In this document: positions 52,169 through 60,786 of the stretch, in pieces
How the letters are laid out: each line of letters starts with the position of its first letter
How positions within the stretch are numbered: the stretch's first letter is position 1
Assembly (NCBI RefSeq): GCF_016924645.1
Contig: NZ_JAFFJV010000011.1
Location: 1-64,000 of the forward strand
From: Rufibacter psychrotolerans
GTDB taxonomy: Bacteria; Bacteroidota; Bacteroidia; Cytophagales; Hymenobacteraceae
DNA: 64,000 nucleotides
Direction: 5' to 3'
Made by a program: the position numbers and the translations under genes
Notes under the pieces: model-generated
Seen by the model: only the letters and a program-made list of their open reading frames with translations
The model's database searches: none
Told to the model about the DNA's origin: nothing

Positions 52169-53740
52169 CTACTCCGCGCCCACGCCCAGGTACGTCCGCA
52201 GCTTTTCGCTTTCAAATTTGGCGGCTGCCTCGTGCTCTGGTTGCAGCAGGGAAACCAGAATGCCCATCAAAAACGCGCCGGACATAGACACCAGCGCCGG
52301 GTTCTTGAGCGGGAAAATGGCTTCTTCGTAGCCCATGATGTCCACCATGATGGTGGGGCTCAGCACAATCAACACCAATGACAGAAGGGCACCGGTGGCA
52401 ATGCTCCAGACCGCGCCTTTGGTGGTGAACCGCTTCCAGATGATGGACATGAGCAGCGCCGGGAAGTTGGCGCTGGCCGCGATGGAGAAGGCCAGGCCCA
52501 CCATAAACGCCACGTTCTGCCCCTTGAACACCAGCCCCAGCAAGATGGAGAGAATGCCCAGGGCGATGGTGGCGCGCTTGGCTACCTTGATCTCGCCTTT
52601 CTCATCAGACACGCCGTTCTTGAACACGTGCACGTACAAATCATGCGAAATGCTGGAGGCCCCGGAAAGGGTAAGTCCGGCTACCACCGCCAGGATGGTG
52701 GCAAACGCCACGGCGGCAATGAAGCCTAGGAACGCCGTTCCGCCGGTTTGCTCGGCCAGGAGCAGGGCTGCCATGTTGCCGCCTTTGTCCAGGCTTTCAA
52801 TGGCGGGTTTGCCCACCAGGGCCATGGCCGAGAACCCGATCAGAAACGTAAGCAGGTAGAAGTACCCGATAAAGCCCGTGGCCACAAACACAGACTTGCG
52901 GGCGGCCTTGGCATCGGGCACGGTGTAGAAGCGCATGAGAATGTGGGGCAGGCCGGCGGTGCCCAGCATCAGGGCCAAACCTAAGGAAAGCGCATCAAAC
53001 GGATTGCTGATGTAGCCGCCGGGGGCCAGCATCTCCTGCCCGTAATTGGTGCTCACAGACTCCAGCAGGTTGCCGGGGCTAAACCCAAACTTGGCCAGTG
53101 ACAGCAACACCAGCACGGTGGCCCCGCTCAGCAGCAGCACGGCCTTAATGATCTGCACCCAGGTGGTGGCAATCATGCCGCCAAAGAGCACGTACAGGGT
53201 CATCACGCAGCCCACCACCAGCACAGCCAGCTCATACTCCAGGCCAAACAGTGTCTTGATCAGGCCGCCCGCGCCCACCATCTGGGCAATCAGGTAGAAG
53301 GCAATGGTCATGAGCGAACCCACCGAGGAGACAATCCGGATGGGGCGCTGCCGAAGCCGGAACGCCACCACATCGGCAAAGGTGTACTTGCCCAGGTTGC
53401 GGAGCGGTTCGGCAATCAGGAACATGATGAGGGGCCAGCCCACCAGGAACCCGATGGAGTAAATCAGGCCGTCATAGCCTTTGGTGGCCACCATGCCGGC
53501 AATGCCCAGAAAGGAGGCGGCACTCATGTAGTCGCCGGCCAGGGCCAGGCCGTTCTGGAACCCCGAGATGCTGCGGCCTGCCGCGTAGAACTCTGAGCCG
53601 GTTTTGGTTTTCTTGGCGGCCCAGTAGGTGATGTAGAGCGTAACGGCCACAAAGAGAAAGAACATGCCAATAGAGACAGGATTGGCCGTGCCCAGCGTAG
53701 ACGCGCCGGGCGATGCTTGCAGAAGGAGAGCTAAAAACAT
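52169..53740 (-). CDS. actP: Cation/acetate symporter (SSS family)
   Basis: A 523-residue sodium:solute symporter with about 13 membrane helices. YITYWAAKKTKTGSEFYAAGRSISGFQNGLALAGDYMSAASFLG near the N-terminus and the GLAFSIAASANFPALLMSIIWKRFT stretch are typical of ActP-type acetate permeases. It is preceded by a DUF485 gene (33-nt gap), the yjcH-actP pairing known from enterobacteria. It probably brings acetate in for Acs. Confidence 0.9.
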   Translation of the reverse strand: MFLALLLQASPGASTLGTANPVSIGMFFLFVAVTLYITYWAAKKTKTGSEFYAAGRSISGFQNGLALAGDYMSAASFLGIAGMVATKGYDGLIYSIGFLVGWPLIMFLIAEPLRNLGKYTFADVVAFRLRQRPIRIVSSVGSLMTIAFYLIAQMVGAGGLIKTLFGLEYELAVLVVGCVMTLYVLFGGMIATTWVQIIKAVLLLSGATVLVLLSLAKFGFSPGNLLESVSTNYGQEMLAPGGYISNPFDALSLGLALMLGTAGLPHILMRFYTVPDAKAARKSVFVATGFIGYFYLLTFLIGFSAMALVGKPAIESLDKGGNMAALLLAEQTGGTAFLGFIAAVAFATILAVVAGLTLSGASSISHDLYVHVFKNGVSDEKGEIKVAKRATIALGILSILLGLVFKGQNVAFMVGLAFSIAASANFPALLMSIIWKRFTTKGAVWSIATGALLSLVLIVLSPTIMVDIMGYEEAIFPLKNPALVSMSGAFLMGILVSLLQPEHEAAAKFESEKLRTYLGVGAE

Positions 53741-53773
53741 GAACGTAGAGGCTAGTCTATTACTGAGAGGAGT

Positions 53774-54082
53774 TTATTGGATCTTATTTTTCAGGTTTTC
53801 CACCGAGGAATCATACTTGTTGTTGGCCCAGAAGACATAGATGCCCGTGAGCAGCCAGGCAAACAGGATAATGCCCAGTCCCACCGGGATGGCCAGGGTG
53901 GTGTACTCCCCAATTCTGGTGGCCAGCACCTCTTTGTTGAACGCCACCAGCAGCAGAAACCCAAAGTACACCGCCAGCATGGTAAAGGTGAGGACCAGCG
54001 AGACCGACCATCGTTGCTTAACCAGTTTTTTGAAATCGGAGCTCTCTAATACATCATGCGGGGTACGGTGCGGTTGGTTCAT
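53774..54082 (-). CDS. yjcH: DUF485 membrane protein (YjcH-like)
   Basis: A 102-residue protein with two membrane helices (about 28-50 and 62-85). The N-terminal HDVLESSDFKKLVKQRW and the central LTFTMLAVYFGFLLLVAFN are the DUF485 pattern. It is always found with acetate-type symporters and is thought to help them; the mechanism is unknown. The start at 54082 removes 21 unsupported codons. Confidence 0.88.
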   Translation of the reverse strand: MNQPHRTPHDVLESSDFKKLVKQRWSVSLVLTFTMLAVYFGFLLLVAFNKEVLATRIGEYTTLAIPVGLGIILFAWLLTGIYVFWANNKYDSSVENLKNKIQ

Positions 54083-54211
54083 CGTTTTAAGGTTACATTT
54101 TAAGAAATAAGCTGAAAAGGGAAAGAAGAAAGAAGCCTTGCCCAATGCCCGGGCCTTGAAATTGTGGGCATAAGACCGCTTAATTTAAGGAGATATATCT
54201 GAAATGCCCTA

Positions 54212-54219
54212 TACGTTTG
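54212..54219 (+). promoter_or_regulatory. -7 element TACGTTTG of rnhB
   Basis: It matches TAnnTTTG, 59 nt upstream of the rnhB ATG. Confidence 0.55.
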
Positions 54220-54277
54220 CGAGAATTATTTGCCTTCTTTGCCTGTTTAGACAGAAAACCAGACCTACCCTTTTACC

Positions 54278-54889
54278 ATGCTCATCGCAAACTATAGCGG
54301 CCACCTGTTGGAAGCGGGCCTTGACGAGGCCGGCAGAGGCTGCCTGGCCGGACCCGTGGTGGCCGCGGCCGTGGTGCTGCCCCAAGACTATTTCCACCCC
54401 CTGCTCACCGACTCCAAGCAACTCAGCGCCAGACAGCGCGAGCAGCTGCGAGAGGAAGTGTGCAAAGAGGCCCTGCACTGGGCCGTGGCCGAGGTAAGTC
54501 CCCAAGAGATTGACCAGATCAACATCCTCAACGCCTCTTTTCTGGCCATGCACCGGGCCTTGGACCAACTCACCCTAGAGCCGGAGTACCTGTTGGTAGA
54601 CGGCAACCGGTTCACCCCCTACAAAGCGGTGCCCCATGCCTGCATGGTCAAGGGCGATGGCCGGTTCTACAGCATTGCGGCGGCTTCCATCCTGGCCAAG
54701 ACCCACCGCGATGACCTCATGAGCGCCCTGGGCCGGGAGTTTCCGGAGTACGGGTGGGCCAAGAACGCGGGCTACCCCACTAAGGCGCACCGCAGCGCTA
54801 TCTCTACCCACGGGGTTTCGCCGCACCACCGGGTCACGTTCAAGCTCCTGGCCGAGGCGCCCTTGGAGGTAGTGCCGGAGCTGGGCTAA
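54278..54889 (+). CDS. rnhB: Ribonuclease HII
   Basis: A 203-residue nuclease removing ribonucleotides from DNA. Catalytic acids are in [19 protein letters not shown] (Asp-Glu, about 15-16), LLVDGN (Asp, about 107) and [12 protein letters not shown] (Asp). [20 protein letters not shown] is the conserved C-terminal segment. Complete and single-domain. It is followed by a strong family A hairpin. Confidence 0.96.
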   Translation: MLIANYSGHLLEAGLDEAGRGCLAGPVVAAAVVLPQDYFHPLLTDSKQLSARQREQLREEVCKEALHWAVAEVSPQEIDQINILNASFLAMHRALDQLTLEPEYLLVDGNRFTPYKAVPHACMVKGDGRFYSIAAASILAKTHRDDLMSALGREFPEYGWAKNAGYPTKAHRSAISTHGVSPHHRVTFKLLAEAPLEVVPELG

Positions 54890-54905
54890 GGCCCTGCCTG
54901 AAAGC

Positions 54906-54975
54906 AAAAAAATCCGGGAGGCGTTTTAGGGTTTCTTTCTGAGAAACAGGCCTAAAACGCCTCCCGGATTTTTTT
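54906..54975. terminator. Family A hairpin between rnhB and the response regulator gene
   Basis: 25-bp perfect arms, starting A7TCCGGG and ending in a T-run. The 20-nt loop itself pairs GTTTCT/AGAAAC and carries the core CTGAGAAACAGG. It works as a terminator on both strands. Confidence 0.9.
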
Positions 54976-54995
54976 GGGAAAGATGCTGCGTGGGC

Positions 54996-55436
54996 TTAGG
55001 GCTTCAGCTTGAGCAGGTCCAGGAAAAGGCTGAAACTGTCCAGGCTGGAAGCGCCGTCATTGAAGGTGTCAAAGGTGAGCGGTTTTACAATGTAGCCGTT
55101 CACCCGCAGGCTCTGGGCGGCCAGGCGGTCAGAGTCCTCGTTGGAGGTGGTCATGATAAACACGTTCAGGTGTGAAAGGAGCGGATCGTTCCGGAGCTCG
55201 GTCAGGAACTCAATTCCGTTCATCTTGGGCATGTTTATGTCTAGCAGGATAAGGCTGGGCAAGGGGTTTAACCTAGGGGTGCCGGGCTCGCCGCGCAGCA
55301 TGGCCAGGGCCTCGCGGCCGTTTTTGGCTTTGTGCAGCGGTACCATTACCTTGAGCTTTCTCAACTCGCGCTCCACACTCATGGCGTCAAGGTAATCGTC
55401 TTCTACCAGCAAAATGCTGGGTTGTGCATCACTCAT
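54996..55436 (-). CDS. Single-domain response regulator
   Basis: A 146-residue receiver-only protein. Acidic pair E12/D13/D14 in LLVEDDYLD, phosphoacceptor D66 in LILLDINMPKMNG, Thr in IMTTSNE and Lys118 in YIVKPLTF. There is no output domain, so it acts by protein contact or phosphotransfer. It lies 43 nt downstream of the histidine kinase on the same strand, its likely partner. The layout resembles the Rcp1-type regulators paired with phytochrome-like kinases. Confidence 0.9.
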   Translation of the reverse strand: MSDAQPSILLVEDDYLDAMSVERELRKLKVMVPLHKAKNGREALAMLRGEPGTPRLNPLPSLILLDINMPKMNGIEFLTELRNDPLLSHLNVFIMTTSNEDSDRLAAQSLRVNGYIVKPLTFDTFNDGASSLDSFSLFLDLLKLKP

Positions 55437-55479
55437 AAGGTATCTGTTTTAAGGCTGGAAATTTAAAAATAGGGGAAAA

Positions 55480-56973
55480 TCAGGCTTCGGCCAACTTAAC
55501 TTTTGGCCAGGTGAAGGTAAAGGCGGCGCCCTGGCCTGGGGCCGAGGCTACTTTCACGCTGCCGCCGCGGCTGTCAATGATCTTTTTAACGATGGCCAGG
55601 CCCACGCCGGTGCTTTCTACGGCATCGCGCTCCTGCAGGGTTTGGAACAGCACAAAAATACGGTCATGGTACTCTTCCTCAATGCCGGGACCGTCGTCCA
55701 GCACGGTGAACTCGTGGAAGTCGGGCAGCTCGCGGTAGCTGATGGTCACGTTGCCGGTAGTGTCATGGTGGTACTTGAGGGCGTTGCCGATAAGGTTGGA
55801 GAACACCTGCTGCAACTCTACCCGGGCGGCCTGCACCACCGGCAGCCGCTCCGGAAGATGTACCTGGAAACCGGCCGGCACGTTGAGCATGTCCAGCACC
55901 TCAAACAGGAGGCTTTGCACGTCTATCATTTCCTCGGGCAGGTTGGCGCGGCCCACCCGGGCCAGGGCCAGAATACCGTTAATGAGGTTTTCCATGCGGT
56001 GCACCCTGATGCGCATCATCATGAGGTATTCCTGGATGTGGCCCGGCAGCTCTTTGCCCATGTCTTCCTCCACCCAGCGCGAGGCGTTCTCAATGCCCCG
56101 CAGGGGCGCCTTGAGGTCATGCGACACCACGTAGGCAAACTGGTCCAGCTCCTTGTTCTTGCTCTCCAGCGCGGTGATGGTCTTGTCAATGGTGGAGGCC
56201 ATGCGGTTGAGCGAGGCGGTGAGGCGGCTCAGTTCATCATGGGCGGAGTCTTCAATCTGGGTCTTGTACTCGCCGTGCGAGATCCGGTCGGCCAGGTTCA
56301 CCATCTTGAGGATGCGGCGGGAGATAAGGCGCGTGATGTAGTAGGCCCAGCCCAGGCCCAGCAGCACCGAGAGCACCGTTAAGGTGGTGGAGATGCGCCG
56401 GGTCTTGGCGATACTCTGCTCCAGGCGGCTCTTGCGCTCCTCGCGCACCTTGTACTCAATGCTGTTGAAGTCTTTGAAGTAAATGCGCATCTGGTCGGTG
56501 ATGCGTTTGCCTGCCTCGTTCAGCACCAGGGCGCCGTGGGCCAGGGAAGTGACGCCCTGGGTGGTGTCGCCGCGGGCCAGTTCCTGGGTTTTCTCCCCAA
56601 TTACCAGCTCAGCAAACTCATACCGCCATTTCTGGTGCAGTTCCTCAATTTCCTTGATGCGCCTGAGCTGCTCTGGTTTTTGCTGCATGTAGGCCTTGAG
56701 CAGGGCAAACTGGCTGGGGAGCAGCTCGGCGGCCGAGTAGTAGGGGTCCAGGAAAGTCCGGTTGCCGGTTAAAAGATAGCCCCGCATGCCGGTTTCCATG
56801 TCAATGAGGCTGCGCTGCAGCGTGGCAGAGGTGCGGGTGATGTTCTGCGAGTCGGTCACGAAGTTGGAGTTGGCAATCACGTCTTCAGAAAGGCGGTAAT
56901 TGACAATGGCCACAAAGGTGAAGAGGAAGGAAATAAGAACGAAGCCTGCGAACAGCTTGGTTGATAGATTCAT
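55480..56973 (-). CDS. CHASE3/HAMP sensor histidine kinase
   Basis: A 497-residue membrane kinase. TM1 is about 7-27, then a CHASE3 sensor domain (about 35-185, with LIDMETGMRGYLLTGNRTFLDPY), TM2 about 195-217, HAMP about 218-265, HisKA with H285 in YVVSHDLKAPLRGI, and HATPase with FSNLIGNALKYHH (N box), DDGPGIEEEY and STGVGLAIVKKII. It is expected to phosphorylate the receiver encoded 43 nt downstream. The signal is unknown. Confidence 0.93.
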   Translation of the reverse strand: MNLSTKLFAGFVLISFLFTFVAIVNYRLSEDVIANSNFVTDSQNITRTSATLQRSLIDMETGMRGYLLTGNRTFLDPYYSAAELLPSQFALLKAYMQQKPEQLRRIKEIEELHQKWRYEFAELVIGEKTQELARGDTTQGVTSLAHGALVLNEAGKRITDQMRIYFKDFNSIEYKVREERKSRLEQSIAKTRRISTTLTVLSVLLGLGWAYYITRLISRRILKMVNLADRISHGEYKTQIEDSAHDELSRLTASLNRMASTIDKTITALESKNKELDQFAYVVSHDLKAPLRGIENASRWVEEDMGKELPGHIQEYLMMMRIRVHRMENLINGILALARVGRANLPEEMIDVQSLLFEVLDMLNVPAGFQVHLPERLPVVQAARVELQQVFSNLIGNALKYHHDTTGNVTISYRELPDFHEFTVLDDGPGIEEEYHDRIFVLFQTLQERDAVESTGVGLAIVKKIIDSRGGSVKVASAPGQGAAFTFTWPKVKLAEA

Positions 56974-57084
56974 GTAATGCGCGCTAGGAGCGGGGTAGGC
57001 CGCCGCTCGGGTGGTGGTAATACAGACTCGGCCGCTCTTCCCCGGGCAGAGAGGCGGACGGCGTAAAAATAAGGCCTTTGTTGA

Positions 57085-57699
57085 TTAGACCGGCAAAGGT
57101 TTACAAGAGAATGCTTCCAGGTGGGCCAGGCCCCGGGGTGTGGCAGCGCCCCGCAGGTAACAGACAATCATAAGGGTAAACAGTTCTGGGTACGTGTACT
57201 TTAAAGGGTGAAACAGTTTGGGCGGGAGCAGGGCTTGCAGCTGGTGCAGGAGCAACCGGCCGGTGACCCGGGGCGGAAAGCCCGGCCGCAGGTAACCTTC
57301 TTCCGCGCACTGGGCCAGCAAAGGCACCAGGTACTCCCGTTCAAGCAGCCGCAGGAAAGCCTGCAGCCTGGCCCAGGAAAACGGGTGCTCGGCCTGCAGG
57401 TCCCGTACAAACGCGGGGCTCAGGGAGTACATTTCCTCCCCGCACAGGTGCAGGAGCTGCAGCACGCCCTCCAGCGGTCCCTCGGCCTCCGCCACTATCT
57501 GGTCGGCCGCGGCCCGGCGCGCCCGCAGGGAATGGGCAATGCAGCGCTGCACCAGGTCTTTGCGGGAACCGGCAATCTCGTGCAGGGTGCCCCGGGAAAT
57601 ATCCAGCGCCTCCAGCAAAGCCTGGGTGGTGATGGCTGCTATGCCCTTCCGCTCAAAAATGAGCAGGGCCTCGTCTAAGATGGTCTCCTTAAAACCCAT
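57085..57699 (-). CDS. TetR-family transcriptional regulator
   Basis: A 204-residue regulator. The N-terminal HTH is typical (KETILDEALLIFERKGIAAITTQALLEALDISRGTLHEIAGSRKDLV; TLHE in place of the common TLYHHF). The ligand-binding C-terminal part is helical. The start at 57699 (MGFKET) is preferred; a Met 11 codons upstream and a frame reaching 57816 also exist. No obvious target gene is adjacent; gcvT is divergent 420 bp away. Confidence 0.82.
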   Translation of the reverse strand: MGFKETILDEALLIFERKGIAAITTQALLEALDISRGTLHEIAGSRKDLVQRCIAHSLRARRAAADQIVAEAEGPLEGVLQLLHLCGEEMYSLSPAFVRDLQAEHPFSWARLQAFLRLLEREYLVPLLAQCAEEGYLRPGFPPRVTGRLLLHQLQALLPPKLFHPLKYTYPELFTLMIVCYLRGAATPRGLAHLEAFSCKPLPV

Positions 57700-58075
57700 A
57701 CCCTTCTCCGTTTCGCGTGCCCGGCTTAACATCAAACAATTCCTACGCCCAACCGCTAAGTAGGGAGCATACGCCAACTGACAGGGAAGAGTGGGAGGAA
57801 CCGGACTATACCACAAAAGCGTACGCGGCCGGTTTAGGGCGTGTTTTAGAGAAAACAGGCTTAATGTAGCATAATATTAGGAAAATAAGGCCCGCCCTCC
57901 GCCCAAGTTGGATGGGATAAGGACAGAGCAAGGCACCGATGCAGCGCACCAGCCTTCTGCGGCGGTTTGGCCAGGGGGTGGCTTGTATTTATCCAAGCCA
58001 GGGCAGAAGGCGCTCTCAACCCGGTCACTTGCCCGGTCCGGAAGGGCATGGGTTTAGAAAGGCCAACTTATTTCC
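57700..58075. other. Gene-free stretch between the tetR-like gene and gcvT
   Basis: Contains one degenerate family A site (about 57830-57872: TTTAGGGCGTGTTTTAGAGA, then AAACAGGCTTAA) and then unstructured sequence up to the gcvT promoter. A clear TetR operator palindrome was not seen. Confidence 0.45.
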
Positions 58076-58083
58076 TACTTTTG
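58076..58083 (+). promoter_or_regulatory. -7 element TACTTTTG of gcvT
   Basis: It matches TAnnTTTG, 36 nt before the chosen ATG. It lies inside the longer 424-codon frame and argues for the shorter start. Confidence 0.6.
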
Positions 58084-58118
58084 CCAATCTTTTACTGCGT
58101 TTCCTAAACAGACCATAC

Positions 58119-59213
58119 ATGGAATTGAAGAAAATAGCCCTGAATGACGTGCACGAGGCACTGGGCGCTAAAATGGTGCCTTTTGCCGGTTACAACATGC
58201 CGGTGCGCTACAGCTCAGACCTGGACGAGCACCACACCGTGCGCAAGGCGGTGGGTATCTTTGACGTGTCGCACATGGGCGAGTTCCTGGTTTCCGGCCC
58301 CCAGGCCCTGGACCTGATCCAGCGCGTGACCACCAACGACGCCTCTAAACTTACGCCCGGCAAGATCCAGTACTCCTGCCTGCCCAACCAGGAAGGCGGT
58401 ATTGTGGACGACCTGCTGGTGTATTGCCTGGCCCCCGAGGAGTACATGTTGGTGGTGAACGCCTCTAACATTGAGAAAGACTGGAACTGGATCAACCAGT
58501 TCAACACCGAAGGTGCCGAGCTGAAGAACATCTCAGACGAGATGTCCTTGTTTGCGGTGCAGGGCCCCAAGGCGGTAGACGCGCTCCAGAGCCTTACTTC
58601 GGTAGATCTGGCCAGCATGGTATACTACACCTTTGACAAAGGCGAGTTTGCCGGCGTGCCCAACGTGATCATCTCGGCCACCGGGTACACCGGCGCGGGC
58701 GGATTTGAGATCTACGTGCCCAACCAGAACGCCAAAGAGGTGTTCCAGAAAATAATGGAAGCCGGTGCCGCCTTCGGGATCAAACCCATCGGGCTGGGTG
58801 CCCGCGATACCCTTCGCCTGGAGATGGGCTTCTGCCTTTACGGCAACGACATCACCGACGCTACCTCTCCGCTGGAGGCGGGCCTGGGCTGGATCACCAA
58901 ATTCAACAAAGACTTTGTCAACGCCCCCAACCTCAAAGCCCAGAAAGAGCAGGGCGTGCGCCGCAAGCTCATTGGGTTTGAGATGCAGGAGCAGGGCATT
59001 CCGCGCAGCCACTACGAGATTGTGAACGCCGAGGGCGCCACCATTGGAGAAGTGACCTCGGGCACCATGTCGCCCTCGTTGGGCAAAGGCGTGGGCCTGG
59101 GCTACGTGCAGACCGAGTACTCGGCCCCCGGTACCGAACTGTTCATCAAAGTGCGCAACAAGCAACTCAGAGCCCAGGTAGTGAAACTGCCTTTCTACAA
59201 ACCAACTCTGTAA
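58119..59213 (+). CDS. gcvT: Glycine cleavage system T protein (aminomethyltransferase)
   Basis: A 364-residue enzyme moving the methylene group from the lipoyl arm of H protein to tetrahydrofolate and releasing ammonia. Landmarks: [13 protein letters not shown], the conserved [11 protein letters not shown] (catalytic Asp, about 53), [41 protein letters not shown] and the C-terminal [17 protein letters not shown]. The start at 58119 gives the family N-terminus; the longer frame is intergenic. No gcvH or gcvP is nearby, as is common in Bacteroidota. Confidence 0.96.
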   Translation: MELKKIALNDVHEALGAKMVPFAGYNMPVRYSSDLDEHHTVRKAVGIFDVSHMGEFLVSGPQALDLIQRVTTNDASKLTPGKIQYSCLPNQEGGIVDDLLVYCLAPEEYMLVVNASNIEKDWNWINQFNTEGAELKNISDEMSLFAVQGPKAVDALQSLTSVDLASMVYYTFDKGEFAGVPNVIISATGYTGAGGFEIYVPNQNAKEVFQKIMEAGAAFGIKPIGLGARDTLRLEMGFCLYGNDITDATSPLEAGLGWITKFNKDFVNAPNLKAQKEQGVRRKLIGFEMQEQGIPRSHYEIVNAEGATIGEVTSGTMSPSLGKGVGLGYVQTEYSAPGTELFIKVRNKQLRAQVVKLPFYKPTL

Positions 59214-59369
59214 GTTCTGAGTCTTGAGTCATGAGTCCTGAGTCAACTGGTGTTTTTGGCTCAAGGCACAGAACCTTCCATGGGCGTTTAGCGGCTGTTT
59301 TCCCAAAAACAGCTGCTAAACGCCAAATTTTTATCAAGACTCAGGACTCATAACGCAAGACTCAGAACT
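59213..59369. repeat. Nested inverted repeats between gcvT and comB
   Basis: Outer arms of 32 nt (59213-59244 and 59338-59369) made of GAGTC/GACTC oligomers match at 30 of 32 positions. Inside them is a family A hairpin (59283-59324; arms GGCGTTTAGC..CTGTTT with one G-T pair). The outer left arm starts on the last base of the gcvT stop codon. Confidence 0.75.
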
Positions 59370-59377
59370 CTTTTCCC

Positions 59378-60100
59378 ATGCCTTCCTTAGATGTCTGTTT
59401 CAGCCCAGAGCTGTTGCATTTGTATAATTTATCCGGCAAGATTGCCGTGGTGGTAGACGTGCTGCGGGCCACCTCCAGCATGGTCACGGCTTTGTCGCAC
59501 GGAGTAACCCACATTGTGCCCGTGAGCGAACTGGAGGAATGCCGCACCTACCGCGACCAGGGCTACTTGGTGGCCGCCGAGCGCGAAGGCCTCAAAGCCG
59601 ATGGCTTTGACCTGGGCAACTCGCCCTTCCATTACCTGGAGGAAGACCGCACCGGGCGCGTACTGGCCATCACCACCACCAACGGCACCAAGGCCATGCG
59701 CCTGTCCAGCCCCGCCGATGAGGTGCTGGCCGGCGCTTTCCTCAACGTGGGTGCCGTTGCCCAGTATGTACGCAAGGCCGGCAAAGACGTAGTAGTGGTC
59801 TGCGCCGGCTGGAAGGGCCTCTTTAACCTGGAAGACACCCTGTTTGCCGGGGCTCTGGCCGACCGTTTAAATGGCGAATTCACCTTTGACCATGATGCCA
59901 CCCAGGCCGCCTGGCACCTCTACACCACCGCCAAACCCGACATGATGGGCTTCCTGGCCAACGCCTCGCACGTGCAGCGCATGAAACGCCTGGACATCTT
60001 AAAAGACACCGAGTTCTGCCTGCAGGAAGACGTGTACACCGTAGTGCCCGTGCTCAAAGGCGATTTCCTGGTACCCGCGGAGCAACCGATTCTGGTTTAG
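59378..60100 (+). CDS. comB: 2-phosphosulfolactate phosphatase family protein
   Basis: A 240-residue protein of the ComB family, which dephosphorylates 2-phosphosulfolactate. Family segments: VVVDVLRATSSMVTAL (about 25-40), AEREGLKADGFDLGNSP, TTTNGTKAM and VVCAGWKGLFNLEDTLFAG. Archaeal ComB makes coenzyme M, which is not expected here, so sulfolactate or sulfonolipid (capnine-type) metabolism is a plausible role; that is inference. It has its own hairpin terminator. Confidence 0.88.
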   Translation: MPSLDVCFSPELLHLYNLSGKIAVVVDVLRATSSMVTALSHGVTHIVPVSELEECRTYRDQGYLVAAEREGLKADGFDLGNSPFHYLEEDRTGRVLAITTTNGTKAMRLSSPADEVLAGAFLNVGAVAQYVRKAGKDVVVVCAGWKGLFNLEDTLFAGALADRLNGEFTFDHDATQAAWHLYTTAKPDMMGFLANASHVQRMKRLDILKDTEFCLQEDVYTVVPVLKGDFLVPAEQPILV

Positions 60101-60127
60101 GAGTAACCTTTTCTGGTTAAAATAGGA

Positions 60128-60175
60128 GAACCCGTTTTGGGGCTGTTTTACAAAATACAGCCCTAAAACGGGTTC
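60128..60175 (+). terminator. Family A hairpin after comB
   Basis: Arms GAACCCGTTTTGGGGCTGTTTT and complement with one or two mismatches and a short loop, 27 nt after the stop. Confidence 0.85.
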
Positions 60176-60206
60176 CTGGTTTCTGTGAGTTTTACCGCCC
60201 TCTTTA

Positions 60207-60336
60207 TCCTCGCTCGCCTCTGGCGAGTGTGAGAAATTATGCGGCGTCTCGCCGCTTGGAACATTACATTCAAAACTTCCCGCATAGCGGCCAGAGGCCG
60301 CCCAAAAACTCACACTCGCCAGAGGCGAACGAGGGA
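60207..60336 (-). repeat. Family D multi-hairpin repeat, copy 2
   Basis: Read on the minus strand: CTCGTTCGCCTCTGGCGAG, GCGGCCTCTGGCCGC, about 40 nt, GCGGCGAGACGCCGC, then TTTCTCACACTCGCCAGAGG with CGAGCGAGG. The palindromes here are better preserved than in copy 1 (40077-40200). Confidence 0.75.
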
Positions 60337-60346
60337 GCCGTTGAGA

Positions 60347-60673
60347 TTACCGCAACTTGGGGTTGTTCTGGTGGCGGTCTTTGTCGCGGGAGGTGCGTTT
60401 CTCCATGCCCTTGGCGAAGGCCTCCGTCAGGTTCACGCCGGTCTGGTTGGCCAGTGCGATGAGCACGAACAGCACATCGGCCATCTCGGCGCCCAGGTCC
60501 ACCTCCTCATCGCTTTTCTTGAACGACTGGTCGCCGTAGCGCCGGGCAATGATGCGGGCCACTTCGCCCACTTCCTCGGTGAGGATGGCCAGGTTGGTAA
60601 GTTCAGAGAAATACCTGACGCCCACGTCTTTGATCCAGGTGTCTACGGCTTGTTGTGCTTCTTCTAAGGTCAT
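60347..60673 (-). CDS. MazG-like nucleotide pyrophosphohydrolase
   Basis: A 108-residue all-alpha NTP pyrophosphatase. The metal-binding acids are in ILTEEVGEVARIIAR (ExxE, about 30-44) and DLGAEMADVLFVLIALAN (ExxD, about 60-77). It probably cleans non-standard or excess nucleotides. The 28-codon longer frame is rejected because it runs through a GAGTTCTGAGT repeat. It lies downstream of dtd on the same strand. Confidence 0.88.
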   Translation of the reverse strand: MTLEEAQQAVDTWIKDVGVRYFSELTNLAILTEEVGEVARIIARRYGDQSFKKSDEEVDLGAEMADVLFVLIALANQTGVNLTEAFAKGMEKRTSRDKDRHQNNPKLR

Positions 60674-60681
60674 GTTTTTTT

Positions 60682-60780
60682 GAGTTCTGAGTTCTGAGTC
60701 AGGAGTTCTGAGTCTACTTTCTATTTTTACCATCCACTGCCATTTGACAGCTAACAACTAATAACTAGCAACTAACAACC
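60682..60780. repeat. Low-complexity oligomer tracts upstream of the MazG-like gene
   Basis: 60682-60715 repeats GAGTTCTGAGT/GAGTC units like those around comB. About 60750-60780 repeats CTAACAACTAATAACTAGCA-type units. They separate dtd from the MazG-like gene. Confidence 0.5.
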
Positions 60781-60786
60781 ACCCCG

